Assembly (NCBI GenBank): GCA_025642065.1
Contig: JAODUP010000315.1
Span: 422,501-486,500 of the forward strand
From: Paralvinella palmiformis
Taxonomy: Eukaryota > Annelida > Polychaeta > Terebellida > Alvinellidae
Direction: 5' to 3'
DNA length: 64,000 bases
Part shown: one piece after another, positions 11,978 to 23,600 of the stretch
Layout: each line of letters begins with the position of its first letter
How positions within the stretch are numbered: the stretch's first letter is position 1
The notes under the pieces: model-generated
Databases searched by the model: none
Told to the model about the DNA's origin: nothing
Seen by the model: only the letters and a program-made list of their open reading frames with translations
Made by a program: the position numbers and the translations under genes

Positions 11978-12226
11978 TAAAACGGCATTATTTATATCAA
12001 GGGTTTTATCTGAGGCCACTCTGAGGCAAGCTTGGTTCCAGCGTTCAGAACACAATTCAGTGACCGTATATATTACAGTAAATATTTATAATCAAGTAAT
12101 ACGTATGTTACCTGAAATTTCATGTAATGTGTGTATTACCTAAAACCAAAAATGTTAGGTAACACAGATTACTTGAAAATTTCAGGTAATATACATATCA
12201 CCTGCTTACAAAGATTAGCTGTTATA

Positions 12227-13575
12227 TAATCATTTGCAAGTTTAAGACTAGACACGATTTTCAAGCATTTTTATCCTATGACATCAAATGACAATTTAAT
12301 TTTTTTATTGCATTATCCAATTTGGTTCATGGAACAGTAAGCCTAGTCAGAATTTGTTGGTTATTTGTCTACTGCTGTCGGTGTGGTTGGGTGTCCCCCC
12401 CCCCCCCACAGTCATCTCTACAGCCATAGAATGGGTAAAAACATCTTTGACAAATAGGTACTTTACATGGAGAAGGGTGCACAGAAAGGGACATTGCTGC
12501 TAAATTGCGTTGCTCCTAGACAGCGGTGCACAATGCTATCATCAAATTGAATGCTGATGTCACGTTTCATGACATGTCTGGTCGTCCACGGAAGACTAGG
12601 CCCAGGAAAGACCGCTCAATGAGACAGATAGTAATGAGCTCGCCAAAGAGCCCCTACAAGAAAATCCGTGCTATTTTACGCTTAAAATGTACAGCAATAA
12701 GTTGCTGTGCTGCTTGAGACGTCTCAGCCAAACATTTTGACCAAATTCCCACAGACCGTCGCGAAAGCTATATACGACACCAGTGATAAAGAAAAAGAGA
12801 CTGGACTTTGCCAAACGTCATCGCCATTGGAATCTCGCTGAGTGGAAGAAAGTGTTGTTTTCTGACGAATGCGCCTTGCAACAATTTGTACCTCGCCACA
12901 CGCACATCAGGTAAGCGTTTTGACAAGATATACGTTGTAGCCACAATGAAACACCCGCGGAGCCAAATGATTTGGGGTACCACCTGATGCCGTGGAGCTG
13001 CTGGTCTGTATTTCATTCCGCCTAACTCTACTATGAATGGACTTCAAGTGCGTGAAATTGCCCAAAGAGCAGCTGAAATGGCACACACACGTCCACGGCT
13101 GCACGATCTGCATGAAAGCTGGCGCTCCTTGTCATCGATCAAAGGTAGTCACTGACTTACTGAAGAAAAATTAGATCTCTCTACTGGAATGGCCCGGGAA
13201 CAGCCCAAATGCCAACCCAGTCGAGAATCTGCGGACTACTATGAAGGATAAGGTGGCATACAAGCATCTATCAAGTGCTGAAAACCTGAGGGAATCTATC
13301 AAGGAAGTTTGGGACACTGAAATCTCCCAGGAATACTGCGAATATCTGGTATCCAGCATGCCGTGTCGCATCCAAACAGTCATTAATAACAAAGGAAGAC
13401 ACTAAATACTAAAAAGTAGTGACACTTTTAGATGTCATCAAGTTTCAAATTGTGTTGTATTTTGCTTCTGGTGAAATAAACATATTTAATTTGATATGAA
13501 GGCCAGGAAAACCACAGTTTTGTCAAATTTTATTAAAAAAACTTCTGTCTGGTCTTAAACTTTTGCAAATGACTG
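12227..13575 (+). mobile_element. Tc1/mariner DNA transposon, inactive
   Basis: Inverted termini match across the element: the left end reads ATAATCATTTGCAAGTTTAAGA and the right end, read inward, CAGTCATTTGCAAAAGTTTAAGA (first 20 bases compared). TA dinucleotides flank both ends (12225 and 13576), the target duplication typical of this superfamily. The length of about 1.35 kb is usual for Tc1-like elements. It encloses a broken transposase gene. Confidence 0.85.
12466..13405 (+). pseudogene. Tc1-like transposase relic (DD34E)
   Basis: The reading frame is interrupted by several stops and frameshifts but recognisable in blocks. The N-terminal DNA-binding part includes GRPRKTRPRKDRSMRQI. The first catalytic aspartate lies in FSDE (12864-12866). 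The block normally holding the second aspartate reads KAGAPCHR, so that residue is changed to alanine (13118-13120). The glutamate is kept in NPVEN, 34 residues later as in the DD34E class. The C-terminus (EISQEYCEYLVSSMPCRI) is well preserved. The lost aspartate and the stops mean no active enzyme. Confidence 0.85.
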
Positions 13576-13578
13576 TAT

Positions 13579-13612
<34 letters not shown>
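13576..13612. repeat. (AC)n(AT)n microsatellite
   Basis: An AC run followed by an AT run directly abuts the right end of the Tc1-like element. Confidence 0.85.
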
Positions 13613-13667
13613 TGTCCACATAACACAATACATACTCTGCTTAGTAGTGACCAACCGATGTGTAAAC

Positions 13668-13845
13668 GTTGCTGTTTACGGCCACTTTTGTGCATATGGT
13701 AGGTTAAATGGGCCGAGCGACCCCCAAATGTAATGAGTCGAAGTGAAAGATGAAACACCCTTCTGCTATAGCCAGACCGAGGTTTGAACCTAGGTACTAT
13801 AGATCTGTGGTCAACCGCGCTACCAGTTATGCCATGGAGGCGCCC
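13668..13845 (-). mobile_element. SINE, family 1 (second subfamily)
   Basis: Read on the minus strand it has the GGCGCCTCCATGG head, the B-box-like GGTTCAAACC and the conserved 3' block with CATTTAACCTACC and AAAAGTGGCCGTAAA. An imperfect target duplication (GACC..C.GATGTG..AACG) can be seen at about 13650 and 13847. It shares the TATAG/CACCTGGGTT-type head with the copies at 26867 and 57399. Confidence 0.8.
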
Positions 13846-13919
13846 TGACCGACTGATGTGAACGGCCACGGTATGTACAGAGCATCCGGTTCCGATGACA
13901 TATGTTTACTGTATATAGT

Positions 13920-13991
13920 TCACTGAGGTCGGTGGCTGAGCGAATGATATCGGCGTTGGTCATACTTCTGAGATACCGTCGAGGACAATGA
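13920..13991 (+). mobile_element. Fragment of a tRNA-related SINE head
   Basis: GTCGGTGGCTGAGCGAATGATATC resembles, in its first 20 bases, an A-box region like that at 11846. It is cut short by the next SINE. Confidence 0.35.
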
Positions 13992-14145
13992 AGATGATTG
14001 ATATTTTACGGCCACTTTTGTGCATACTGTAGGCTAAATGGGCCGAGCGACCTCCTAAGGTGATGAAGCGAAGTAAAAGATGAAACAACCAGGTGTCATA
14101 GATTTGTGACCTACCGCGCTACTAGTTAGGCCACGAAGGCGCCCC
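13992..14145 (-). mobile_element. SINE, family 1, internally deleted
   Basis: The minus strand shows the GGGGGCGCCTTCGTGGCC head and the complete 3' block ending in AAAATATCAATCATC. About 25 bp around the B box are missing compared with other copies. Confidence 0.7.
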
Positions 14146-14169
14146 CGGGGTGGGTGACTGATTGTTGTT

Positions 14170-14310
14170 TGAAGGAACAGTTCGCCCTCATTTCAAAGAT
14201 CGACTGCATATTAAATAGTCCAGTTCAAAGTGCTGATGAATTGACTAGAACTCCTCTGTAGGCCCCGCCATTTTGAAGCCAGACACAGACCGGGTGCTCC
14301 TGAAAAAAGT
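14170..14310 (-). repeat. Interspersed repeat also found near 39030
   Basis: The reverse complement of this stretch matches 39030-39125 over most of its length, including the core CTGTGTC(T/C)GGCTTCAAAATGG. A shorter version of the core occurs in both 5.3-kb units (about 1895-1930 and 7185-7215). No coding capacity is seen. Confidence 0.6.
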
Positions 14311-14697
14311 TCTTTGCCTAACCCGGTTATAACAACGTAAACAGGGTTTAGCCAAACAGGTCTTTTCGGAACAGAAGCTTATTTACGAATGTTACAGTAT
14401 ATAATTGGTCCGAATAGCCTCGTATGGTACTGAAATGACTAAAGAAAACTATATAATATATTGTTATGTATTCTTATGACAAGAAGCATATTCCGAGCTG
14501 TCATATTTATGTAAATAAACCCACGACAACGTCAGTTAGCGTGTTGAGCACGGGGGAAAGTAAGGTCAAGAAGATGACTAAGCTAGAGCATCTGCGACTC
14601 CACGTGGTCTGGATAAAGATGGCTACGTGACTTTACATGAGAAAGAAATGCCGCGCAGAGCCCAACAAACTGCGATCCAAGAGCGCTCGTGTACTCC

Positions 14698-14706
14698 TAT
14701 AAAAGG
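14698..14706 (+). promoter_or_regulatory. TATA box
   Basis: TATAAAAGG is a near-perfect TATA box, 246 bp upstream of the start codon at 14952. It could drive a local short transcript: leader exon from about 14730, donor near 14811 (GTAAAT), acceptor at 14931-14936. That transcript would encode the repetitive protein without a signal peptide. Confidence 0.5.
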
Positions 14707-14936
14707 GTACCAGGTTACAAAAACTGCACGAAGCCAAAGAAAGAGTACAAAAGACACGCCAACAAAATAACATTTGAAAATGCTTAGAGCATCTCTTTGC
14801 TAATACAAATGTAAATAAGTCGTGATGATGATGATGATATGAGTACAGACAGGGAACAAGATGATTATCACCATTCTTCATCGATGATTCAATATAATAT
14901 ATATGTATATTTACACGCATTTCCATACCATTTCAG

Positions 14937-16391
14937 AGTTTCTCCACGATCATGTCTTGGAAAACGACAAATTACAACCACCAAAATACCAATGTCGGAG
15001 GTAGTACCCAGCCTCCATACTCCAATTCCGGACAGCCCCGCATGACAAATTACTTTTCCACCAGACAAACACCTTCGGCAACATCGCGACCCAGTTATGC
15101 CCAGACAAATTCCGGACAAACACCTTCGGCAACATCGCGACCCAGTTATGCCCAGACAAATTCCGGACAAACACCTTCGGCAACATCGCGACCCAGTTAT
15201 GCCCAGACAAATTCCGGACAAACACCTTCGGCAACATCGCGACCCAGTTATGCCCAGACAAATTCCGGACAAACACCTTCGGCAACATCGCGACCCAGTT
15301 ATGCCCAGACAAATTCCGGACAAACACCTTCGGCAACATCGCTACCAAGTTATGCCCAGACAAATTCCGGACAAACACCTTCGGCAACATCGCGACCCAG
15401 TTATGCCCAGACAAATTCCAGACAAACACCTTCGACAACATCGCGACCCAGTTATGCCCAGACAAATTCCGGACAAACACCTTCTTCGGCAACATCGCTA
15501 CCAAGTTATGCCCAGACAAATTCCGGACAAACACCTTCGGCAACATCGCGACCCAGTTATGCCCAGCCAAATTCCGGACAAACACCTTCGGCAACATCGC
15601 GACCAAGTTATGCCCAGACAAATTCCGGACAAAAACCTTCGGCAACATCGCGACCAAGTTATGCCCAGACAAATTCCGGACAAACACCTTCGGCAACATC
15701 GCGACCCAGTTATGCCCAGACAAATTCCAGACAAACACATTCGGCAACATCGCGACCAAGTTATGCCCAGACAAATTCCAGACAAACACCTTCGGCAACA
15801 TCGCGACTCAGTTATACCCAGACAAATTCCAGACAAACACCTTCGGCAACATCGCGACTCAGTTATACCCAGACAAATTCCAGACACACACCTTCAGCAA
15901 CATCACGACAGTCGGGCGTGACAACGTATTACACGCATCCCACTTCCGGCGGAAGGCCAACAGTGAAAAATGTCCGAATGAGTTATTATCTCACCAAGCC
16001 GTCGGGTCAGACGATGACAAACTGGGTACCATCAACCACTACCACGGCGTACCCCAAATCAGGATCTTCCGCCAAGACCAGGTACCCAACGAACGGAAAG
16101 ACGAGCTCGACGCGCCAGACGAGCCCCGGACAAAGACCTCCTTCAGCCAATACAAAGACCTCCTTCAGCCCCGGTAACTGGTCCGGATCGTATGTCAGCG
16201 GGACGATGAGGACGCGGTATACCGTCGGTGTTAGTACGTTTCGTCCACCGACGGGAACGGCCAGTATTACGACGTGGCGACCCAACAACGAGCCAACGAC
16301 TCGGAATACTAACATATTTGGATATACGACCAAGCACGGATCAACCAATTCTCGCATCTTGTACGCGCTGAAAGCCACCAGGGCGCGCTAG
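14937..16391 (+). CDS. Repetitive Ser/Thr/Gln/Tyr-rich protein, main exon
   Basis: An acceptor (TTTCAG, 14931-14936) opens this exon. The first internal ATG is at 14952, giving 479 codons to TAG at 16389. Five in-frame codons lie between acceptor and ATG, so the exon can also continue a phase-0 upstream exon. Residues 39 to about 320 are 17 tandem units of 17 residues, consensus QTPSATSRPSYAQTNSG (unit 9 has one extra Ser). The tail of about 150 residues is non-repetitive, rich in T, S, G, P, Y and R. There is no cysteine, almost no acidic residue and a strongly basic charge. I recognise no family. Composition and repeat design resemble secreted matrix or adhesive proteins, an inference that depends on a signal peptide supplied by an upstream exon. 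A plus-strand AATAAA lies at 17192. Confidence 0.7.
   Translation, partial: SFSTIMSWKTTNYNHQNTNVGGSTQPPYSNSGQPRMTNYFSTRQTPSATSRPSYAQTNSGQTPSATSRPSYAQTNSGQTPSATSRPSYAQTNSGQTPSATSRPSYAQTNSGQTPSATSRPSYAQTNSGQTPSATSLPSYAQTNSGQTPSATSRPSYAQTNSRQTPSTTSRPSYAQTNSGQTPSSATSLPSYAQTNSGQTPSATSRPSYAQPNSGQTPSATSRPSYAQTNSGQKPSATSRPSYAQTNSGQTPSATSRPSYAQTNSRQTHSATSRPSYAQTNSRQTPSATSRLSYTQTNSRQTPSATSRLSYTQTNSRHTPSATSRQSGVTTYYTHPTSGGRPTVKNVRMSYYLTKPSGQTMTNWVPSTTTTAYPKSGSSAKTRYPTNGKTSSTRQTSPGQRPPSANTKTSFSPGNWSGSYVSGTMRTRYTVGVSTFRPPTGTASITTWRPNNEPTTRNTNIFGYTTKHGSTNSRILYALKATRAR
15066..15935 (+). repeat. 51-bp coding minisatellite, 17 units
   Basis: Units start every 51 bp from 15066; unit 9 is 54 bp through a TTC insertion. 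The first five units are nearly identical, while units 12 to 17 carry more substitutions. This is a gradient typical of recent expansion at the 5' side. Because 51 is a multiple of three, other frames and the opposite strand also stay open through the array; those are not separate genes. Confidence 0.95.
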
Positions 16392-17130
16392 CGAAATGCC
16401 CTTTCATGACCAAATGAATCAGGGATTTTATTTTATATTCCGTCGTATGGCTGTGGACCAATGACTTCGGATGTTTCATCCAGTCACGAGTATTCAGCAC
16501 AACGGAAAGGCCAGCTAATTGGTTGCGGGTCTTCGCTCGACCAAGTTTTGCTCCGTTTAAGGGGAATCAAATGTAAATCAGTCCTTTCAACGTGTACAAA
16601 TTACCGTAGGCCACAAATTTAAAGTAATTTAGCGGCAAGATTAAGCTAATTTCAGCTTCTTAATTTAAGTACTTTCGCATGCTGATGGCTAGTTATTTCA
16701 TTAACGGTATCGCAGTATTGCTTACCGCAGAGGATCAAATACACGTCGGCATACGTACTTCTGGCATAGAAACAAAACAATGTTTTATTGATATGCGTTA
16801 TTTATAATATTCTTACATTATTATTTAGATTTGTTTTTACCAACTCTAAATTCAAGACGTTTCAAGACTACTTTGTAAAATTCAAGGATTTCAAGGCCTT
16901 GAATCCGGTCCAATCAAATTCAAGGCTTTTCAGGGCCCTGTAGCGTACGGAACCCTGGTTTTACGCGGGAGATCACACAAAAGTATCTTAATCGTGGGAA
17001 AACATGACCTAGAAGCAACTCGAATTATCGTATGTAGTTATATTATATTATCGTTAACAGTAGCAGATAAAGACAACAGCTATAATTACCATTCTCTTTC
17101 AGTAGAGAAGACCAACTTATTTGTACATCA
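16392..17130. other. Region between two convergent genes
   Basis: No coding exon is recognised. It should contain the 3' UTR of the plus-strand repetitive gene and the distal 3' UTR of NDUFB5 on the minus strand. The possible plus-strand poly(A) signal lies just beyond, at 17192. Confidence 0.4.
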
Positions 17131-17136
17131 TTTATT
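17131..17136 (-). terminator. Candidate poly(A) signal of NDUFB5
   Basis: TTTATT on the plus strand is AATAAA on the minus strand, about 335 bp after the NDUFB5 stop codon. It is the first canonical hexamer I noticed downstream. Confidence 0.4.
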
Positions 17137-17470
17137 TTATTTAAAGCTCACACTATCAGCATTAATTTTAGTCGGTCTATTTATGATTAACAATAAATTG
17201 AACCAAAACAGATTTTCTTGTCATCTCTGAAGGAAGCGGTCTCGCGGGTTTCAGCCTAGAATCTGATGGTGTGATGTTTCCAGACAGGAAATACAACCAA
17301 AAAAAACATCAGGAGTCCTTTGTGCAGGTGTTATAATTGAGGTTGGACAAAAACGACGTCCCTCATCTCTGTCATTTCAAACAGTCAACGGTTCGGCATG
17401 GCTGAAGCTCTGATAACACACCGAGCTGAACTTGCATCCAACCAAATAATGCTGACAATCCAAAACGTCG

Positions 17471-17609
17471 CTACTCGGTGCCCTCGTTGCGCACCTTTTC
17501 TGCCTCGGCATAGCTGTCATAGATACGTTCCTGGTTGTATGGCACATAGTACCAGCCTTTGTAGTCTCCCCGCTCCTTCATCAGACGTTTCACTTTCCAC
17601 TCCAAACGT
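17471..17609 (-). CDS. NDUFB5: NDUFB5 exon 6 (last coding exon)
   Basis: The acceptor reads ACTCGCAG. The exon completes an arginine codon from exon 5, then encodes 45 residues including GDYKGWYYVPYNQERIYDS and ends in TAG. The GD.(K/P)(G)WYY block corresponds to the conserved C-terminal GDGPWYYY of vertebrate NDUFB5. Confidence 0.93.
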
Positions 17610-20600
17610 CTGCGAGTAAAACAAAAGTCAATAAGCCAATGACATACAACACAGATGCAGAAATATTACGGAGCAACTAATGAAAGGGACCCGATATTTT
17701 CAATGCTGATTTTAAGGTAGATATCTGCAAAGTTCAAACTATTTACGTGTTTTTCTGTGCGGGGGGGGTTATAACTAGTTTAAATTTAGAAGGTTTCTAG
17801 ACTTGAAGATGGATTTACTGTAGAAATAATTTCAATGTGCAACTGACCTCTCACCATCTTGGATTAGGCTGACAGTGACATGTCTATTGTTTACTTTTCT
17901 CTGATGATTCACGATCAAAAGGAAATTATAAAGTATCAAAAAAGCTAAGCTATTGGAGAGATTGCGAAATCCCAACTAAAGGAAGAATATGTTATAGAAA
18001 ACATTGTCGTGGGTCAGACGATCACCGAGGAAGATATCATTGTCAAACTGAATTTGAATATCAATGTAAAAATAAAACCAGAGTAATCCTGAATATGTGC
18101 CTTGGGGCATTTGTATATGGTTGAGTACTGAATCTGGCAAATATTTCAGAAACTAAAACTTTGCGTATATTTTGTTTGACCGACCCGATGTTTTCAGTGA
18201 TTGTTTTGGGTGCCAACCGACCATAATTTTTGGAAGGGAAATTTACTGTACAACAAGTATTCAAAAATCAATGGTCTTAGCCACAGATTTCACACGAAAT
18301 CATTCTAAAGCAGTATAATATAATTTCGATAGTGTTTAACGGTAACTAGAATGGCATAAGAGTAGCCATTATGTAGCAGATCATTGAACATGAACGGTCG
18401 TCAAATCCAAATGTTCCCCAAATTTCTGGGATGTTTCAACCATTCATTTCAATCGGACCTCTCCAGAACTGCCTCTCTGGCACCGGGTTGAATCAAGCCG
18501 GCGAATCACATTTTGGGCAAATTACGGGGAGTTTAAAAATTGCTAGACAATTACCTCATCTGTACTTGTTTCTGTTCCTCATTAATGTAGTGAAGGTTCA
18601 TTTCGTAATGCTTCTCTGGCGGGCTGTGTATGTATTTTGAAAAAAACCTGGATACTGGATGCTGAAAAGAAACGGATGACAATATATAATCCAATAGCAC
18701 ACTGATGTGTAATTTTTTTTTAAATTCTTGCCGAGGGTCACATAATCAACACCGAAGTTTGGTAAGAGAGCACCAGTTTCTTATTACATGAAAACGTTCT
18801 CGTTGGCATTCCATCACAGTACACACAAGACAAAAATATATACAACAACGTACACGTCCAATAACTGCCAATATTGGTTGTGTATGAAAATTGTATGTGG
18901 AGAAAATAGAGTGGGAAAATGATCAGGGATGTCCTTAAATTTACAGAGCTACCAGATTACTACACACTAATAATGTGTAAATGAAATTGAAAAGAATCCA
19001 TTAGAAAGAACAAATAGTCTGTCTCAGTTCTGCTGGTAGCAGGTTTTCTTAAATGATGCCTTTTAATATTACACATTATTAATAGATAATTCATGTTATT
19101 ATCATTTCTAATAATTTATCATCAGTTATATTGGGGGGGCTCTCTCCTAAAAGAATCGTTAATGTCCAGATGTAAAACAATAGACTGATTTAAGACAAAG
19201 ATTTAGCCATGTTTATCACACAACACAATACGCATACATGAAACTATTATAGAAAGTACATTAGCCTGTTAAAAATAGATTATTCATAAAATACTGCGCA
19301 AACAGGGCAAATGTTACTCTTGTCTATTAAAGGGTGTCATCAAACATGGACTTTATCATCCACAGACACTAACAGTGTGATAATTTGGTCTGTTGAATGA
19401 AAAACTATCCTTTCCATACTAGAATTCAAAGCATCTTAGATCATTAGCCAAGGAAAGAGTGTAAATTTCACTGATGCCAATTTTGTTCACAGTCCACAAC
19501 ACACACACACAGAGACTGACAGCCGATAAAGTCATCCAGTCAAAATGAGCGATCATACAAGGTCGAGTCACAAGAAAAACATAACAGATTGGGAGTCCAG
19601 CCATACACCCTTCTCATTCCTATAAGCCACCCAGCTACCATCACCAATGATAGGACATTACTCCGCCACAAATCAGGCCCCCCAAAACGAACACCATAAT
19701 GTTCAATACCTTAAAGTACTCCCAATGTTTTGGTTGATAATCTTCGGGAAGTTCGGACAGTTCTGCATCACCTACAAGACAGACAGACATTGCTTTATTA
19801 CTAAATGATATCGTGGTGCTGTATTTCAGTACGTCAAAGAAAACATAAATGAACGCCGAGCATAAATGCCTTCGTAAAAGTTGACCTACCTATAAATATG
19901 TTGGCCCACGTTGTGACTACAGTCAACGGTAGAACTCCCAGCATTATATAAAAGTGCTGCAGATATACAAACAACCAGTTTATTATTATATAACTACAAC
20001 AGCAATGAAAGTCAGATATAATAATCAATTATGGTCACAGGAGTTAATTAATTATTAAAACGCAATTACTCAACATTCTAAATTTCAATTACAGTCCAAT
20101 GTAAACTAATCCAAGCGTCTACAATCAGATTTGTTGATATAAGGGAAAAAAAGGAATCACATTCACAGTGGCTTTCAGGGATACTAAAATACAGAAGGCG
20201 CATTAAAATAATAATTATTGAATCGTAAACATTTTGATGATTAGTCAGTGACTTTTCAAAACAATCTTATGTAAACGAAATACATCTACAAATTACATTT
20301 CACATATAATAATGTATGAGACAAGGTAACAGTTACCATGGATGATACATCAATGGCTGTATGAATGCTGACATATCAGATTTCACAGAATGTTACCACA
20401 GATACAATTATATCACACACAATAATTCTTATAACCACAGTTGCTATGAACCAGACATGGGCTCAATTCCATTTTGTCAATTCCAACTCCACTCAATTCC
20501 AAATCCATTTTTTACTAACTCTTTTAACTACTACTTTTTACCATGAATACCTACTCCAAGTAGTTTATACTCAAGAAGGATTGTCATGGAAGAAATATAT

Positions 20601-23600
20601 CTGAAGTAAAAAATTAAATGGTAAATTAATTTGTGAATTTAATTGTTTTTCAAAATTTATGAATACTAATTCCTTTTTCTTTTAATTAATCAATTCCAAT
20701 TCCGGAATTGACCACCAATTCCAAAATGGAATTGACCACCAATTCCAAAATGGAATTGACCACCAATTCCAAAATGGAATTGACCACATGTCTGCTGTGA
20801 ACAACTCATCGTAAGTTCATTCTATCTCTTGTCAGTGCGCACTTACATCTGATGTCACATGATTTTGGCAGGAAAGTACCATCGAGTCAACAAGAGTGGA
20901 CTAAATTTTCTAAGCCAGTCTGATGAAACGATAACCCAAACTGAATTATCACAGCTTTTAAAAATGAATGGACTAATCGTCTTTTGATGTTTTATGTCAA
21001 GCTCAACTCTGAAATTAATTCTCGCTGTGTCAAGTTTCGTATCATCAGTGCGTTCTACTAATTATGAGGTAGTGATGATCCACAGCTACAAATATATCTA
21101 CACATGGTCACATGACCAGTATATGATAAATTTATGCGAACAATTCTTTCGGTGTAACGTTGTTAATACTTTGATGTAAATGGGAAATGAGAGAAAATGG
21201 TAATTGTTTTGACAACAATATTTTCTATAGCAAAGGGTGGCTTGCCAGTTGTCTCATACATGGGTTTTGATGATGATGATGTTTTACAGCCACTTCTGTA
21301 CACATGGTAGGTTAAATGGGCCGAGTGCCACCTAAAGGTAATGAAGCGAAGTCAAAGATGAAACACCCTTCAGAAATGCCCACGACGAAAAATTTCAACT
21401 CAGGTGGTAGTGATCTAACCATGGAGGCACCCATATATGGGCTTGATACAGTTTCCTCAACTGAAGTGACCGTAAATACTTATAACCAGGTATAAATGCT
21501 ACTGAAAATAACAACACTGATGTGAATTTCATAATTACAAACTTTCAATAAAAATTAGATAACTTACTTGCATATACAACATATGATTCTTATTATATAC
21601 AGTTAATAGGATTAACATGTTATGTGGGGGGGGGGAGATACATCCAGTTCAATGCATAAGATATTATAAAATGTCGCAGATTAATGCAGTTTCGTTTCGA
21701 TCTGGCTTCTTAGAGACTCGTGTACGGTCATTTATTTATAAAATTGGCTGTTTAAACCTACTACAAAAACACTGTACGTATAATGTATTTCATTAGCATT
21801 CTCCAGAAACTTTCTCAGATCTGAACTTGATACGACACTGCCGAAACCAGTTCTATAACTAACTTGGCCATAATGAGATGGCATGAATCGCCTCCACATA
21901 TGTTAAACTATTCAATAGGACAATACCACCCAGAGAGCTAAAAGTTTCCTTGGTAACATTAGAATTAAAACTAAAAATAGTACAATTCTGTTGTGACAAA
22001 CAGTTTTTTTAAATGGTTTTGAAGGGCAACAAAACAAGATAACTAAGGAGATAGGAAGGAAAAATATGGAAGAAAGTGTGTCCGATATAATTATGACTGC
22101 TCATCATACATAAAAAGTGCACTTATTTGATATAACAGAGCTTCCGTGATTTGCAATGTGCCTCCAAGACGTTGACACTTCTGAGATATTAAAGTACTAA
22201 GCAAATATGCACACTTTAATGTTATCATCTAATCAGATCTATCAATTAAAATTCAGGTTATTAATTTAGTATTTTATTTTACAGGAATCATAACAGAATT
22301 TGATGGTGAGCGTGTGAAGGTCAATTGCATGTATCCAGGAATAACCAGTGGTGTTTACAAGTGGCCATTCAAAGAAGATTGTCCCACTGTTGAGAAGAAA
22401 TTCATATTTTCATTGATTGCATCTCCTCCATACCCAGTTTCTGGTGGCCGGTCATATCGTCTGGAAGACTGGAAAATGTTCGGTGAAATGTTCCAGGCAT
22501 ATCAGGCAGAATATTTCTGAGAAATTACCAAATCAACAAGATACGATTCTGATAGATTTACTGGTTCCAAATTTTTAAAGTGAATATATCCCAGAATCCA
22601 ACCTCTAAGGAGTGGTTTGTAGCTGCAAGTCAGCCAATCGAATTTCACCACTATTTGACCATATTCTGTCTTTCCATATAAAATAATTGTTTGGGATATC
22701 CTTTTAAATAATGACAAATTGTGTCTTTCAGGAGATTTTCTGTTTGCTGCAGTGCTAAGAAATTGATGCAGCTAGTGAAGAGATTTAATTTGATATATTA
22801 CTCACCCATGTTGGTGATTCGCCAATTAATGCCCAAAAATGTCGGCCATTTTGGATTTGGTCATGTGATACAGTGACCTCGGTGATTTCTATGGAATGCA
22901 GATGCAGAACTAAGAATGCACAGCTGGAAAATGGAGCAATTACTACACATATGCTGTGGACTTTTTGATTAATGTGACTGGATGATGTGGAATTCTGAAT
23001 TCTGGGCGGCCATCTTGGATTCATGGTGGCCATCTTGGATTAGTGTTATGCGTAGGAAATTATGTTTAGCGCCAAGTTATTTGGCACATCAAATACTACA
23101 AGTGTGTGTATTTTGATAAATTTGTCTTGTGTGGTTATAGAGAAATTTGGTTTTATGTGTGTAATTGCTTAATAAGACTTACCAGTTGATCCAAAAAATT
23201 TAATTTGTGCCCAGTGTTTTCCCATTGCCATGTTTCCAATGAGATTGCGAGCTAAAACGAAGGTTTCTCCACACCCATAGGTCCGATTTGCAAAATTCAA
23301 AAAGTATATTCCTTCCTTCACTCAGCTTTATTCTAATAACAGATTCTTGTATATATTTTAGAGGGTTAAAATTTTGGGTGTGCATTGCTACTACTAAGCA
23401 AATATGCACACTTTAATGTTATCATCTAATCAGATCTATCAATTAAAATTCAGGTTATTAATTTAGTATTTTATTTTACAGGAATCATAACAGAATTTGA
23501 TGGTGAGCGTGTGAAGGTCAATTGCATGTATCCAGGAATAACCAGTGGTGTTTACAAGTGGCCATTCAAAGAAGATTGTCCCACTGTTGAGAAGAAATTC

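Noticed and set aside
14950..15921. Long ORFs of 274 and 283 codons in other frames and on the minus strand of the repeat array
   Set aside because: They exist only because the 51-bp unit is a multiple of three and has no stop in several frames. They lack the acceptor, the unique tail and sensible boundaries of the 14952 frame.
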